64,000 bases of DNA. Origin: Nocardioides solisilvae. GTDB taxonomy: Bacteria; Actinomycetota; Actinomycetes; Propionibacteriales; Nocardioidaceae. The translations under genes were made by a program, and so were the position numbers. The stretch spans positions 744,001 through 808,000 of the forward strand of contig NZ_QHKX01000002.1 of NCBI RefSeq assembly GCF_003194625.1, read 5' to 3'. This document shows, in pieces, positions 14,814-24,306 of the stretch. Within the stretch, counting starts at the first letter, position 1. Each line of letters begins with the position of its first letter. The notes below the pieces were generated by a model, which saw only the letters and a list, made by a program, of their open reading frames with translations, made no database searches and was not told the DNA's origin.

Positions 14814-15596
14814 TCAGACCTTCGCGCGGACCGCCCCGGCCAGGCGGGCGGCCGCCGGGATGACGCTGTGGCCCAGGCGGGTGACGTGGGGATCGAGCAG
14901 GTCCTGGTAGCTCCCGCCGGCCACCAGCGGGACGCCGGGAGCGGCCTGGGTGAGCGCGGTGACGAGCCGCCGGCAGGCGACCACGTCCTCCTTGGTCGGG
15001 ACGGCGATCACCACCCCGGCCGGGGTGTGGCGGGTGATCGAGTCCACCCAGGACTGCAGCGGGACGTCGCCCCCGAGGTAGACGGCGTCGACGCCCTCCT
15101 CGCGCAGCGCGACCGCGAAAGCCAGGACGCCCAGCTCGTGGCGCGAGCCGGGGGCGAGCCCGACCAGCACCCGTGGCGCGTGCAGCTGGCGGGGCGCCTG
15201 GTCGAAGATCGTGGCGAGCCGGCGGTGCACGCTGGCTGAGGCGAAGTGCTCCTCGGCGACGCCGAGCTCGCCGCGCTCCCAGGCCAGCCCCATGTGGTGC
15301 AGCGAGGGCAGCAGCCAGCCGTCGACCACCTCGGCGTAGGTGCCGAGGGCGAACCCCTTGTCGAGGGCCCGGGTCAGCCCGTCGACGTCGAAGCCGACCG
15401 CGGCGCGCCACAGCGCGTCGGGGTCGCCCAGCGTCGCGGTGGGGGGCGCCAGCTCACCGGCGTGCTCGTCGAGCAGCACCCGCAGCGCCGCCTCGTCGGC
15501 CGAGAACCCCTGGTGGAGCAGCGTGGCCAGGTCGGTGAGCCGTCGCTCGGCCCCGCCGTCGCCCGCCATCTCGTCGCTCGCGATCTCCGTCGTCAT
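14814..15596 (-). CDS. Stand-alone B12-binding protein with CarH-type photosensor motifs
   Basis: 260 residues: a short N-terminus (about 1-45), a four-helix cap, and a C-terminal cobalamin-binding Rossmann domain (about 140-260) with the B12-loop sequence SRHELG (H153) and a VPLVAGGSY-type strand. In the cap, W106 is followed after nine residues by E116-H117, the W-x9-EH motif of the light sensor CarH; the spacing from H117 to H153 matches that between the two cobalt-binding histidines of CarH. CarH and LitR carry an N-terminal MerR DNA-binding domain; none is present here, nor is one encoded upstream. It may act as a light- or B12-dependent partner protein, or be a methyltransferase-type corrinoid protein. 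Alternative starts exist upstream, but ATG 15596 fits best. Confidence 0.8.
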   Translation of the reverse strand: MTTEIASDEMAGDGGAERRLTDLATLLHQGFSADEAALRVLLDEHAGELAPPTATLGDPDALWRAAVGFDVDGLTRALDKGFALGTYAEVVDGWLLPSLHHMGLAWERGELGVAEEHFASASVHRRLATIFDQAPRQLHAPRVLVGLAPGSRHELGVLAFAVALREEGVDAVYLGGDVPLQSWVDSITRHTPAGVVIAVPTKEDVVACRRLVTALTQAAPGVPLVAGGSYQDLLDPHVTRLGHSVIPAAARLAGAVRAKV

Positions 15597-15748
15597 GGGT
15601 CCCACCCGCTCCACTGGTCGACACATCGCCCCGGTGACTTGAGCACGACACCTCGACACTAGCCCGCTTTGCCAAGAAGTGACAGCGAGCGCCGGCAGAT
15701 GCCCGCGCGCGAGGTGTGGGACTGCCGCGCCGGGGGAACCGCAGAGCC

Positions 15749-16441
15749 ATGGAGGAGACGGTTGAGCACGCCGAGGTCGCGCGCGCCGAGACCGAGCGCG
15801 GCGAGCTGGTGCTGCGGCGCCGCAGCCGGCACGGCGCCCCCGACGTGCTCGAGCTGCGGGTCAACGGGGTCTTCGTGATGGACACCCTCGAGACCGGCTC
15901 CGAGATCGAGATGGCGGCGCTGGCGCTCGACCTGGTCCCCGACCCGCGCGACGTCGTGGTGGGCGGGCTGGGCCTCGGCTTCACCACCCAGCGGGTGCTG
16001 GCCGACCCCCGCGTCGAGCGGGTCACGGTGGTGGAGCTCGAGGAGCCGCTGATCGGGTGGATGCGCGACGGCACCGTGCCGCACGGCCCAGCCCTCATGG
16101 CCGACCGCCGGCTGCGGGTCGTCAACGCCGACATCTCGATGGCGGTCGCGGAGGCCCGGCAGCGGCACGACCTGCTGCTGCTCGACGTCGACAACGGTCC
16201 GCGCTACCTCGTCCACGGCGACAACGCGGGGCTCTACGAGCAGTCGTTCCTCGAGCAGTGCCGGGCGATGCTCAACCCGGGCGGGGTGCTGGTGGTGTGG
16301 GCGGCCGACGAGGCGCCCGAGCTCGCCGACGCGGTCCGCCGGGTCTTCGGCGACGTCACGGAGACGGCGTACGACGTCCTGCTGCAGGACCGTCCGGAGA
16401 CCTACCACCTCTACAGCGCGCAGGTACCGTCGACGCCATGA
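15749..16441 (+). CDS. Spermidine synthase-like SAM-dependent protein
   Basis: 230 residues with the methyltransferase/spermidine synthase Rossmann fold: [11 protein letters not shown] (SAM-binding glycine loop, near residue 70), VTVVELEEP, a VNADISMA segment and [13 protein letters not shown]. Actinobacteria often have such spermidine synthase-like proteins with unclear substrates, and the canonical polyamine-binding residues were not identified. It overlaps fumC as ATGA, so it is translationally coupled to it. The ATG at 15749 is preferred to an earlier in-frame ATG at 15716, which would add 11 basic residues. Confidence 0.78.
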   Translation: MEETVEHAEVARAETERGELVLRRRSRHGAPDVLELRVNGVFVMDTLETGSEIEMAALALDLVPDPRDVVVGGLGLGFTTQRVLADPRVERVTVVELEEPLIGWMRDGTVPHGPALMADRRLRVVNADISMAVAEARQRHDLLLLDVDNGPRYLVHGDNAGLYEQSFLEQCRAMLNPGGVLVVWAADEAPELADAVRRVFGDVTETAYDVLLQDRPETYHLYSAQVPSTP

Positions 16442-17820
16442 CCGACTTCCGCACCGAGCACGACTCCATGGGCGAGGTCCAGGTGCCTCGCGACGCCCTG
16501 TGGCGGGCGCAGACCCAGCGGGCCGTCGAGAACTTCCCGATCAGCGGCACCACCCTCGAGCCGCGCCACCTCCAGGCCCTCGGCCTGGTCAAGCAGGCGG
16601 CCGCCCGGGTCAACGGCGAGCTCGGCGTGCTGCCGCCCGAGCTCGCCGAGGCCGTCGGGTCCGCGGCGGCCGAGGTGGCCGCCGGGGAGCACGTCGACCA
16701 CTTCCCGCTCGACGTCTTCCAGACCGGCTCGGGCACGAGCTCCAACATGAACACCAACGAGGTGATCGCCTCGCTCGCCTCGGCACGCGGGGTCGAGGTC
16801 CACCCCAACGACCACGTCAACGCCTCGCAGTCCTCGAACGACACCTTCCCGACCTCCATCCACGTCGCGGCGACGCTCGCGGTCGTGGAGGACCTGCTCC
16901 CCGCGCTCGACGTGCTGGCCGGCTCGCTGGAGGCCAAGGCCGAGGAGTTCGCCGGCCTCGTGAAGTCGGGCCGCACCCACCTGATGGACGCCACCCCGGT
17001 GATGCTGGGCCAGGAGTTCGGCGGGTACGCCGCGACCGTGCGGCTGGCCGTCGAGCGGCTGGGGTCTGTGCTCCCCCGGGTCCGCGAGCTGCCCCTGGGC
17101 GGCACCGCCGTCGGCACCGGGATCAACACCCCGTCCGGCTTCTCGGCGCGGGTGATCGAGGTGATCGCCGAGCTCACCGGCCAGCCGTTCACCGAAGCCC
17201 GCAACCACTTCGAGGCCCAGGGCACCCGCGACTCCCTGGTCGAGCTCTCGGGCGTGCTGCGCACGTACGCCGTCGGCCTCACCAAGGTCTGCAACGACCT
17301 GCGCTGGATGTCGTCGGGCCCCACGACCGGCCTCGCCGAGATCCACCTGCCCGACCTGCAGCCGGGGTCGAGCATCATGCCCGGCAAGGTCAACCCCGTG
17401 CTCCCCGAGGCCACCCTCATGGTCTGCGCGCAGGTGGTCGGCAACGACGCCGCCGTCGCGTGGGGCGGCGCCGCGGGCAACTTCGAGCTCAACGTGATGA
17501 TGCCGGTGATGGCGCGCAACGTGCTGGAGTCGGTGCGGATCCTCTCGACCTCCTCGCGGTTGCTGGCCGAGCGCTGCGTCGACGGCATCACCGCCGACGC
17601 CGAGCGGATGCGGCGGTACGCCGAGTCCTCGCCGTCGGTGGTCACCCCGCTCAACAAGCACATCGGCTACGAGTCGGCCGCCAAGGTCGCCAAGAAGGCG
17701 CTCGCCGACGGGGCCACGATCCGCGAGACCGTGCTCGCCATGGGCTTCGTGGAGCGCGGCGAGCTCACCGAGGAGCAGCTCGACGCCGCCCTCGACGTCG
17801 AGTCGATGACCCACCCCTAG
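16438..17820 (+). CDS. fumC: Fumarate hydratase, class II
   Basis: 460 residues of the aspartase/fumarase superfamily. The family signature [11 protein letters not shown] lies near residues 310-320, with [14 protein letters not shown] and [11 protein letters not shown] forming the other active-site regions, and [11 protein letters not shown] carrying the catalytic histidine segment. It is the oxygen-stable fumarase of the TCA cycle, not homologous to the iron-sulfur enzyme at 10813-12525. Coupled by ATGA to the spermidine synthase-like gene and followed 10 bases later by a hypothetical gene. Confidence 0.97.
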   Translation: MTDFRTEHDSMGEVQVPRDALWRAQTQRAVENFPISGTTLEPRHLQALGLVKQAAARVNGELGVLPPELAEAVGSAAAEVAAGEHVDHFPLDVFQTGSGTSSNMNTNEVIASLASARGVEVHPNDHVNASQSSNDTFPTSIHVAATLAVVEDLLPALDVLAGSLEAKAEEFAGLVKSGRTHLMDATPVMLGQEFGGYAATVRLAVERLGSVLPRVRELPLGGTAVGTGINTPSGFSARVIEVIAELTGQPFTEARNHFEAQGTRDSLVELSGVLRTYAVGLTKVCNDLRWMSSGPTTGLAEIHLPDLQPGSSIMPGKVNPVLPEATLMVCAQVVGNDAAVAWGGAAGNFELNVMMPVMARNVLESVRILSTSSRLLAERCVDGITADAERMRRYAESSPSVVTPLNKHIGYESAAKVAKKALADGATIRETVLAMGFVERGELTEEQLDAALDVESMTHP

Positions 17821-17830
17821 GAGCAGGACC

Positions 17831-18433
17831 GTGATCCTCGGAGACCTCGTGCGCGGCGCAACCGCCCTGCCCCGCGCCGGGCTGGCCGTCGCGCTCGAGA
17901 CGGGCCAGCGGGTCGTCGACCTGGTCGGCGACGCCGAGCTCCTGGTCGCGCAGGCCACCACCCTCCTGGCCCGGCTGGAGGTGCTGCTCGACCAGGTGGA
18001 GCGCGAGGTGGTCGCGGTGGCCGACGTGATCGCCCGCGTCCAGCCGCAGCCCGAGCTGGCGGCCGCGGCGGTGGACGGCGTGCGCCTCGTCACCGCCGAG
18101 GCGGGGAGCACCCGGGCGCTGGCCGACGAGCAGGTGCAGCGCCTGCAGCGGATGGTCGACGACTACGAGGGGCCGCTGCGGGCCCTCGCGCCGCTGCTGG
18201 TGCAGGCGGCGCGCGAGCTGCGGCCGGTGCACCTCTCGGGGGTGGCCTCGCTGCTGGAGACCCTCCCCCGGATCGTGGACCGCCTCGAGCCCGCCCTGGT
18301 CGGCCTCGCCGAGCTGGCACCGGGGATCGAGGACGTCGCGGAGAAGGTGGAGACGGTCGGGCAGGTCGTCGACGGTCTCCCGGGCGCCAACCTGCTGAGG
18401 CGGCGCTCGCAGGCCAAGGAGGCGGAGGACTAG
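17831..18433 (+). CDS. Conserved hypothetical protein, helical
   Basis: 200 residues from a GTG start preceded by GGAGCAGGA. It is almost entirely predicted helix with heptad-like Leu/Val spacing (LLARLEVLLDQVEREVVAVADVI and further stretches), no transmembrane segment and a basic C-terminus, RRRSQAKEAED. Such 200-residue helical proteins are seen next to metabolic genes in Nocardioidaceae, but the function is not known to me. It may be in the fumC operon. It is convergent with the next gene; the two stop codons overlap (TAG on both strands). Confidence 0.65.
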   Translation: MILGDLVRGATALPRAGLAVALETGQRVVDLVGDAELLVAQATTLLARLEVLLDQVEREVVAVADVIARVQPQPELAAAAVDGVRLVTAEAGSTRALADEQVQRLQRMVDDYEGPLRALAPLLVQAARELRPVHLSGVASLLETLPRIVDRLEPALVGLAELAPGIEDVAEKVETVGQVVDGLPGANLLRRRSQAKEAED

Positions 18434-18858
18434 CCCCGGGCGGCGGCGGAGGGCGTCCGCACCGGGTCGGCGTACGCCCCGGTGCGGACGAGCAGGGGCC
18501 ATTCGGCGCGGGCCACCGGCACCAGCACCGCCAGGACGGGCAGGCACCAGACCCAGATCCACGGCCCGAACGCCATGAGCAGCACGTGGAAGCCGATCGC
18601 CCCGACCCAGCCGACCCGGGCCGCGCGGCCGCCGCGCAGCAGCAGGACGCCGACGGCCAGCTCGGCAGCGGCGAGCAGCAGCGCCCAGGGCGCCGGGCTG
18701 CCGGCCACGACGTCCTGCCAGGTCTCCCGGACGACGTCCAGGGCGGCCTGGTCGCCGAAGACGCCCCAGGCGTCCGCGTCTGCGGCCGCCATCCCGACGT
18801 TGATCCCGGCCGTGAAGAGGAAGAACCCTCCGACGAACCGGCGAACGCTCCCGAGCAT
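18430..18858 (-). CDS. Small four-helix membrane protein
   Basis: 142 residues with an N-terminal basic start (MLGSVRRFVGG) and about four hydrophobic helices, at roughly 8-26, 55-75, 82-98 and 100-120; the charged or polar loops carry a DVVAGSP segment. The layout resembles DoxX-like or other small membrane proteins, but no signature motif is certain. The ATG start has GGAGGTGCGAG just upstream. It is convergent with the gene at 17831 and divergent from the acyl-CoA synthetase. Confidence 0.65.
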   Translation of the reverse strand: MLGSVRRFVGGFFLFTAGINVGMAAADADAWGVFGDQAALDVVRETWQDVVAGSPAPWALLLAAAELAVGVLLLRGGRAARVGWVGAIGFHVLLMAFGPWIWVWCLPVLAVLVPVARAEWPLLVRTGAYADPVRTPSAAARG

Positions 18859-18971
18859 CTCGCACCTCCGACCATCCAGCTCCAGCGTCGCCCCGGCGGC
18901 CGGCGGCGGCAAGGACGCGGACCACAGCTGGCCGGTGATCTCCGGAACACCGCACGGGTGATGATGTAGGC

Positions 18972-20384
18972 GTGGAGACGATCGTGACCGCCCTGACCGA
19001 CGGACGCGGCCGGCACCCGGTGACCGTGGCCGGCCAGACGATGGCGTACGACGACCTGCTGGGCGCCGCCGCCGCGGTCGCCGCCGGCCTGCACGACCAC
19101 CGCCGGGTCGCCGTCCTCGCCACCCCCTCCGCGGAGACGGTGGTGGCGGTCGTCGGCGCCCTGCTGGCCGGGGCCGAGGTGGTCCCGGTGCCACCCGACT
19201 CGGGCCGCGCCGAGCTCGACCACGTGCTGGCCGACTCGCGCGCCGACTGCTGGCTCGGCGCCGCGCCCTCCGGCAGCCGCCTGGCCTCGCAACCGGTCGA
19301 CCTCGCCGCGCGGGCGCCGTACGAGCCCCTCGACGTCGACCCGGACCGCACCGCCCTCGTCCTGTACACGTCGGGCACCACGGGCCTGCCCAAGGGCGTG
19401 CTGCTCCCGCGCCGGGCGCTGGCCGCCGGGATCGACGCCCTCGCCGACGCCTGGGCCTGGACGGCCGACGACGTGCTGGCCCACGGCCTGCCGCTCTTCC
19501 ACGTGCACGGCCTGGTGCTCGGGGTGCTGGGGCCCCTTCGCGTCGGGGGCGGGCTGGTCCACACCGGCAGGGGCACGCCGGAGACGTACGCCGCGGCCGC
19601 GCGCGCCGGCGCGACGATGTTCTTCGCGGTGCCGACCATCTGGTCCCGGGTCGCCGAGCACCCCGAGCACGCGGAGGCGCTGCGCGCGGCCCGGCTGCTG
19701 GTCTCGGGCAGCGCCGCCCTGCCGGTCCCGGTCTTCGAGCGCCTCGAGCGGCTCACCGGCCAGCGGGTGGTCGAGCGCTACGGGATGAGCGAGACCCTCA
19801 TCACCGTCGCCACGCGAGCCGACGGCCGACCCCGCGCCGGCTGGGTCGGGGTCCCGGTCGCCGGGGTGGAGACCCGCCTCGTCGCCGAGGACGGCACGGA
19901 GGTCCCGCACGACGGGGAGTCCGTGGGCCGGCTCGAGGTCCGCGGCGCCACCCTCTTCGCCGGCTACCTCGACCGCCCCGAGGCCACCGCGGAGGCCTGG
20001 ACCGACGACGGCTGGTTCCGCACCGGCGACGTCGCCGTCGTCGCGCCCGACGGCGCGCACCGGATCGTCGGCCGGGAGTCGGTCGACCTCATCAAGTCGG
20101 GCGGCTACCGGATCGGCGCGGGCGAGGTCGAGTCGACGCTGCTGGGCCACCCCGCGGTCGCCGAGTGCGCGGTGGTCGGCGAGCCCGACGACGACCTGGG
20201 CCAGCGGGTCGTCGCGTACGTCGTCCTCCGCGGCGCGGCCGCGGACGGGCTGGCCGCCGAGCTCACGGCGTACGTCGGCCAGGAGCTGTCGGCGCACAAG
20301 CGCCCGCGCGAGGTCCGCTTCGTCGACTCACTGCCGCGCAACGAGATGGGGAAGGTCCAGAAGGCCCGGCTGCTGCCGGGGTGA
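18972..20384 (+). CDS. Acyl-CoA synthetase, AMP-binding (malonyl-CoA ligase-like)
   Basis: 470 residues of the ANL adenylating superfamily: the P-loop-like LYTSGTTGLPKGVLLP (about 135-150), GLPLFHVHGLVLG, ERYGMSET, WFRTGDVA and the catalytic lysine motif PRNEMGKVQKARL near the C-terminus. The short length and the HGLPLFHVHGL motif resemble malonyl-CoA synthetase MatB, but the dicarboxylate-binding residues were not verified. It would activate a carboxylic acid to its CoA thioester with ATP. The GTG start is the first in-frame start after the divergent intergenic region. Confidence 0.85.
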   Translation: METIVTALTDGRGRHPVTVAGQTMAYDDLLGAAAAVAAGLHDHRRVAVLATPSAETVVAVVGALLAGAEVVPVPPDSGRAELDHVLADSRADCWLGAAPSGSRLASQPVDLAARAPYEPLDVDPDRTALVLYTSGTTGLPKGVLLPRRALAAGIDALADAWAWTADDVLAHGLPLFHVHGLVLGVLGPLRVGGGLVHTGRGTPETYAAAARAGATMFFAVPTIWSRVAEHPEHAEALRAARLLVSGSAALPVPVFERLERLTGQRVVERYGMSETLITVATRADGRPRAGWVGVPVAGVETRLVAEDGTEVPHDGESVGRLEVRGATLFAGYLDRPEATAEAWTDDGWFRTGDVAVVAPDGAHRIVGRESVDLIKSGGYRIGAGEVESTLLGHPAVAECAVVGEPDDDLGQRVVAYVVLRGAAADGLAAELTAYVGQELSAHKRPREVRFVDSLPRNEMGKVQKARLLPG

Positions 20385-20393
20385 GCGGGCGGC

Positions 20394-21026
20394 TCAGTAC
20401 CAGTTGTTCGCGGCCTTGAACGACCAGGCGGCGCACGGGGTGCCGTAGCGGTTCTTGATGTACTCCAGCCCCCAGCGGATCTGCACCTCGGCGGAGGTCA
20501 TGTAGCCCTCCGGGAGGTCGTGGGTGCGGGTCAGGGCCTGCGGGATGCCGTACGCCGACGACGTGGGGTTGTCGGCGTCGACCCGCCAGTCGCTCTCGCT
20601 CACGTAGAGCGAGTCCAGGCAGCCGAACTGCGAGACCGAGAAGCCGAACTCGGGCATCAGGGCCCGCGCGACCTCGCGCGGGTCGGAGTCGTCGAGCGTC
20701 TGGGTGCGCTTCGTGACGAGGCCCGCCTCGGTGGAGAGCGCCGCCTGCTTGAGCGGGTCGCGGGCGCCGCGCCGGTCCGCGCGGGAGACGACGGCGCGGT
20801 CGGCCAGGCTGGCCGCGGCGATGTCGGTCGACACGTCGGTCGCGGTGTCGGCGGCCACCATGTCGGGCGCCTGCGACAGCACCCCGCTCGAGACCGCCAC
20901 GCCCGTCGAGACCGCGGCGACGCCCGCCGTCACGGCGGCCCGCCGGACGAGCCGGCGCGGCTCGCGCTCACGCCGGTGCTTGCCGGGGGCGCGGTGCTTG
21001 GGGACGTACTGCTCGGAACTCGACAC
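20394..21026 (-). CDS. Secreted lytic transglycosylase-like protein
   Basis: 210 residues. A long basic N-terminus (about 1-30, KHRREREPRR) precedes a hydrophobic signal segment (about 30-50), and the C-terminal 100 residues are an SLT-like transglycosylase domain: ESDWRVDADNPTSSAYGIPQ, then QIRWGLEYIKNRYGTPCAAW and a terminal AANNWY. This domain cleaves peptidoglycan and is common in actinobacterial resuscitation or growth proteins. The catalytic Glu is plausibly the one in the SESDW segment. It is preceded by a 160-base region with no gene. Confidence 0.85.
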   Translation of the reverse strand: MSSSEQYVPKHRAPGKHRREREPRRLVRRAAVTAGVAAVSTGVAVSSGVLSQAPDMVAADTATDVSTDIAAASLADRAVVSRADRRGARDPLKQAALSTEAGLVTKRTQTLDDSDPREVARALMPEFGFSVSQFGCLDSLYVSESDWRVDADNPTSSAYGIPQALTRTHDLPEGYMTSAEVQIRWGLEYIKNRYGTPCAAWSFKAANNWY

Positions 21027-21188
21027 GGGCTCTCTCGGGACGACTGACGGCGGCGCGTGACCGGGCTGACTCCGCGAAGGTCACGGAACGGTCACGCGCC
21101 ACCTTGCAGGCTCCCCCCGGCGTGGCGCAAACCAGACCCCCACTATTGGGGACCGCTGCGACGAGGCTCACGCCACGCTGCGACGGGG

Positions 21189-22496
21189 CTACAGCGTGAC
21201 GTCCTCCAGCATCTCGGTCACCAGCGCGGCGATCGGCGACCGCTCGGAGCGGGTGAGGGTGACGTGGGCGAAGAGCGGGTGGCCCTTGAGCTTCTCCACG
21301 ACCGCCACGATCCCGTCGTGGCGCCCCACCCGCAGGTTGTCGCGCTGGGCGACGTCGTGCGTGAGCACCACCTTGGAGTTGGCCCCGATCCGCGACAGCA
21401 CGGTGAGCAGCACGTTGCGCTCGAGCGACTGCGCCTCGTCGACGATCACGAAGGCGTCGTGCAGCGAGCGGCCCCGGATGTGGGTCAGCGGCAGCACCTC
21501 GAGCATCCCGCGGTCGAGCACCTCCTCGACCACGTGCGGGGAGACCAGGGCGTTGAGCGTGTCGAAGACCGCCTGGCCCCACGGCGACATCTTCTCGCTC
21601 TCGGAGCCGGGCAGGTAGCCGAGCTCCTGCCCGCCCACGGCGAAGAGCGGGCGGAAGACCACGACCTTCTTGTGCTGGCCTCGCTCGAGCACCGCCTCCA
21701 GGCCCGCGCAGAGCGCCATCGCCGACTTGCCGGTGCCGGCACGACCGCCGAGCGAGACGATCCCGATGTCGGGGTCGAGCAGCATCTCGAGCGCCACGCG
21801 CTGCTCCGCGGAACGGCCGTGGATGCCGAACGCCTCGCGGTCGCCCTTGACGAGATGGACCTCCTTGTCGGCGCCGACCCGGCCGAGCGCGGTGCCTCGG
21901 TCGGAGAGGAGGACGAGGCCGGTGTGGCAGGGCAGCTGGCGGGCCTCGTCGAGGTCGAGGGAGCCGTCGTCGTAGAGCCGGTCGAGGTCGGCGGCGGCGA
22001 CGGGGAGCTCGACCATCCCGGTCCACCCGGACTCCGCCTCGCTGACCCCCTCGGCGCGGTACTCCGCGGCGTCCAGGCCGACGGCCGAGGCCTTGATCCG
22101 GAGCGGCAGGTCCTTGGAGACGAGGGTGACGCGGTGCCCCTCGTCGGCCAGGTTGCGGGCCACCGACAGGATCCGGGTGTCGTTGTCGCCCAGCCTGAAG
22201 CCCGAGGGCAGGGCGCCCGGGTCGGTGTGGTTCAGCTCGACGCGCAGGGTGCCGCCGGCCTCGCCGACCGGCACGGGCCGGTCGAGGCGTCCGTGGACGA
22301 CCCGGAGCTCGTCGAGCATCCGCAGCGCGCTGCGGGCGAAGTAGCCGAGCTCGGGGTGGTGCCGCTTCCCCTCCAGCTCGGTGATGACCACGACCGGCAG
22401 CACGACCTCGTGCTCGGCGAAGCGCTTGATGGCGCCGGGGTCGGCCAGGAGGACGCTGGTGTCCAGGACATACGTGCGGTGCTGGGTCGTGGTCAC
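21189..22496 (-). CDS. phoH: PhoH-family ATPase with N-terminal PIN domain
   Basis: 435 residues from a GTG start. The N-terminal 140 residues form a PIN RNase domain (YVLDTSVLL and [11 protein letters not shown] with acidic residues, then DNDTRIL and VTLVSKD), and the C-terminal part is a PhoH helicase-like ATPase with Walker [10 protein letters not shown] (K257) and Walker B VIVDEAQS. This is the PhoH2 type, a PIN-helicase fusion believed to unwind and cleave RNA. The upstream in-frame extension lacks typical protein-like sequence, so the GTG is preferred. Confidence 0.93.
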   Translation of the reverse strand: MTTTQHRTYVLDTSVLLADPGAIKRFAEHEVVLPVVVITELEGKRHHPELGYFARSALRMLDELRVVHGRLDRPVPVGEAGGTLRVELNHTDPGALPSGFRLGDNDTRILSVARNLADEGHRVTLVSKDLPLRIKASAVGLDAAEYRAEGVSEAESGWTGMVELPVAAADLDRLYDDGSLDLDEARQLPCHTGLVLLSDRGTALGRVGADKEVHLVKGDREAFGIHGRSAEQRVALEMLLDPDIGIVSLGGRAGTGKSAMALCAGLEAVLERGQHKKVVVFRPLFAVGGQELGYLPGSESEKMSPWGQAVFDTLNALVSPHVVEEVLDRGMLEVLPLTHIRGRSLHDAFVIVDEAQSLERNVLLTVLSRIGANSKVVLTHDVAQRDNLRVGRHDGIVAVVEKLKGHPLFAHVTLTRSERSPIAALVTEMLEDVTL

Positions 22497-22840
22497 GTCG
22501 TGCTCACCCTCACGGGACGGCGCGCGCACTCCTCGCCCGCCCCTAGTTCGTGCTGACGGACCGGGAAGGGACCCGAGGACCGGAGTGCCGGCCCCCTCCG
22601 ACACCGCGCGGCGCGAACTGCCCCGCGTGGTGTGCTGCGAAGTCGTGACTGCTCACGAACGGCCTCCCGGTTTCAGCGAGCTTCCCCACTCGCCGATGTC
22701 TCGGAAAGTACGCCGCGGGGCCGGCCGTCCAGCAGCGACACGCGGAAACGTCAGGTTAATCCTGTGTGACAGGACACGTCGCCGGGCGTCGGGAGGACCG
22801 TCAACCGGCGAGGTAGCCCGCGAGCAGCCGCCCGGGTGCG
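22497..22840. other. 344-base intergenic region without a gene
   Basis: No convincing coding sequence on either strand. It lies upstream of phoH on the minus strand and downstream of the decayed ABC exporter, so it should hold the phoH promoter. It contains one clear palindrome (22760-22774) and a TTAACC run beside it; otherwise nothing stands out. Confidence 0.6.
22760..22774. promoter_or_regulatory. Perfect palindrome TCCTGT-GTG-ACAGGA
   Basis: A 15-base perfect inverted repeat with 6-base arms and a 3-base spacer, set about 260 bases upstream of the phoH start, with an AT-containing GGTTAAT on one flank. It has the size of a regulator-binding site. There is no T-run to make it a terminator. 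No regulator gene is adjacent, so its owner is unknown. Confidence 0.4.
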
Positions 22841-23533
22841 TCAGACCGACGCCCCGGCGCGCTGCAGCCGTCCGTCGATCATCTCCCAGACCTCGTCGCA
22901 GTGGTGCAGGACGTCGTGGTCGTGCGTGACCATCACGGTCGCCACGCCGTGCCGGTGGCTCTCGTCGACGAGCAGGGCGACGACGTCCTGGCTGCGCTGG
23001 CGGTCCAGCGCCGCCGTGGGCTCGTCGACCAGCAGGAGCCCCGGACGGGTCATCAGCGCCCGGGCGATGCCGACGCGCTGGCGCTCGCCGCCGGAGAACT
23101 GGTGGGGCCGGCGCTTCGCCTTGTGGGCCATGCCCACCTCGCCGAGCAGCTCGTCGGGGTCGCGGGGGTCGGCGACCCTGCCGAAGGTCAGCGGCAGCCG
23201 CAGCTGGTCGCGGGCGGTGAGCGCCGGGACCAGGTTGCCGCTCTGGAAGACGTAGCCGATCCGGGTGCGCCGGACCGCTGCCACCTCCTTCCGCGAGGCG
23301 GTGGTCAGCTCGACGTCGCCGACCCGCGCCGTGCCCGAGCTGGGACGGACCAGGCCGCCGGCCACGGCCAGGAGGCTGGACTTGCCGGGACCCGGAAGGG
23401 CCCACGACGGCCACGAGGCGTCCGGGAGCGACGGTGAGGCTGACGGAGTCCAGGGCGGTGACCTTCTCCTCGCCGTCGCCGTGCAGCAGGGTGACGTCGG
23501 ACAGCTCGAGCGCGGGGTGGTCACGGTGCTCAT
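22841..23533 (-). pseudogene. MacB/DevA-like ABC exporter ATPase with two compensating frameshifts
   Basis: The open frame is 230 codons from ATG 23533, the normal length for a LolD/MacB-type ATPase. From residue about 56 it is normal (KSSLLAVAGGLV ... FSGGERQRVGIARALM ... LLLVDEPTAALD ... MVTHDHDVLHHC). Before that, residues 7 to about 54 are nonsense in this frame, while the adjacent frame reads ALELSDVTLLHGDGEEKVTA and VAVVGPSG. One base seems lost in a C-run just after the start and one C gained inside the Walker A codons (near 23390), so the reading frame is scrambled in the first quarter and restored within Walker A. Either sequencing error or a real defect; as written, the P-loop is damaged. 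Confidence 0.75.
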
Positions 23534-24303
23534 CGGTTGCCTCCCAGGACGGTGAGGGGGTCGACGCGGGTGATCCGGAGGACGGCCACGGCCGCCCCCA
23601 GCACCCCCAGGACGACCAGCAGGGTGGCGGCGAGGCCGAGGCCGACGGACGCCCCGGCGCCCATCGCGCATCACGGCGACCTCCTGCTTGCGCTGGATCG
23701 TCAGGACGGTGAAGAACGCGCCGACCACGAGGGCCGAGATCGCGTAGAGGAAGACCTGGATCAGCTGCAGGGTCGAGGTCTCGGCGGTGTAGCCGGGCGA
23801 GGCGCCGAAGGAGTCCTCCAGCGTCATCGAGGTGGTGCCGACGGCGGCGTCCCCGGCCTCGAGGTCCTCGGGCGCGTCGGAGCCCTTGACCGCGACCGCG
23901 GTCACCTCGTCGCGGACCCGGTCCGGGACCTCCTCGCCCGGGGCGGCGCCCGAGCGGATCTCCTGCCAGGTGGCGAGCGGAAGGTAGGCGGTGTCGACGT
24001 GGCCGAAGGTGTGCTGCTCGGCCATGATCCCGGTGACGGTGAGCTCGGCGCCCTAGGCTCAACGACGACCACGTCGCCGACGTCGATCCCCTCCTCGACG
24101 CCGGGCTGGTCGGCTCACTCCTCGACCGTCCCGAGGTCGACCACGCTGCGGGAGAACGCGGAGTCCTTGGAGACGTCCTCCTGGAACGCGAACGACGTGA
24201 CGGGCATGCGCTGCAGCCCGAGACGCCGTCGTTGACCAGGCCGACCGAGAGGCCGGAGAGGAGGACCAAGAGGAGGGAGATCAGGGCCGCGGGGGCGTGT
24301 GAC
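23530..24303 (-). pseudogene. FtsX-like ABC exporter permease remnant (stop, frameshifts, lost N-terminus)
   Basis: Four segments in different frames together spell one FtsX-type permease: ALISLLLVLLSGLSVGLVND (near 24290-24225), then MPVTSFAFQEDVSKDSAFS up to a TGA where the reading frame expects Trp (about 24117), then TVTGIMAEQHTFGHVDTAYL through TIQRKQEVAVMR (about 24040-23670), then MGAGASVGLGLAATLLVV to VDPLTVLGGNR and a stop overlapping the ATPase start. At least three indels and one nonsense change are needed. The first few residues before the first helix are missing because the remnant joins directly onto the uppS 3' end. With its ATPase it once formed a MacB-type exporter operon. 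Confidence 0.8.
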
Positions 24304-24306
24304 CCG

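Noticed and set aside
21027..21188. Possible c-di-AMP (ydaO-type) riboswitch before the lytic transglycosylase gene
   Set aside because: The region has a GGGGGAGCC string, but the other conserved blocks of that riboswitch (GGGGUGAA-like and CCGAAUCCG-like) are not found.
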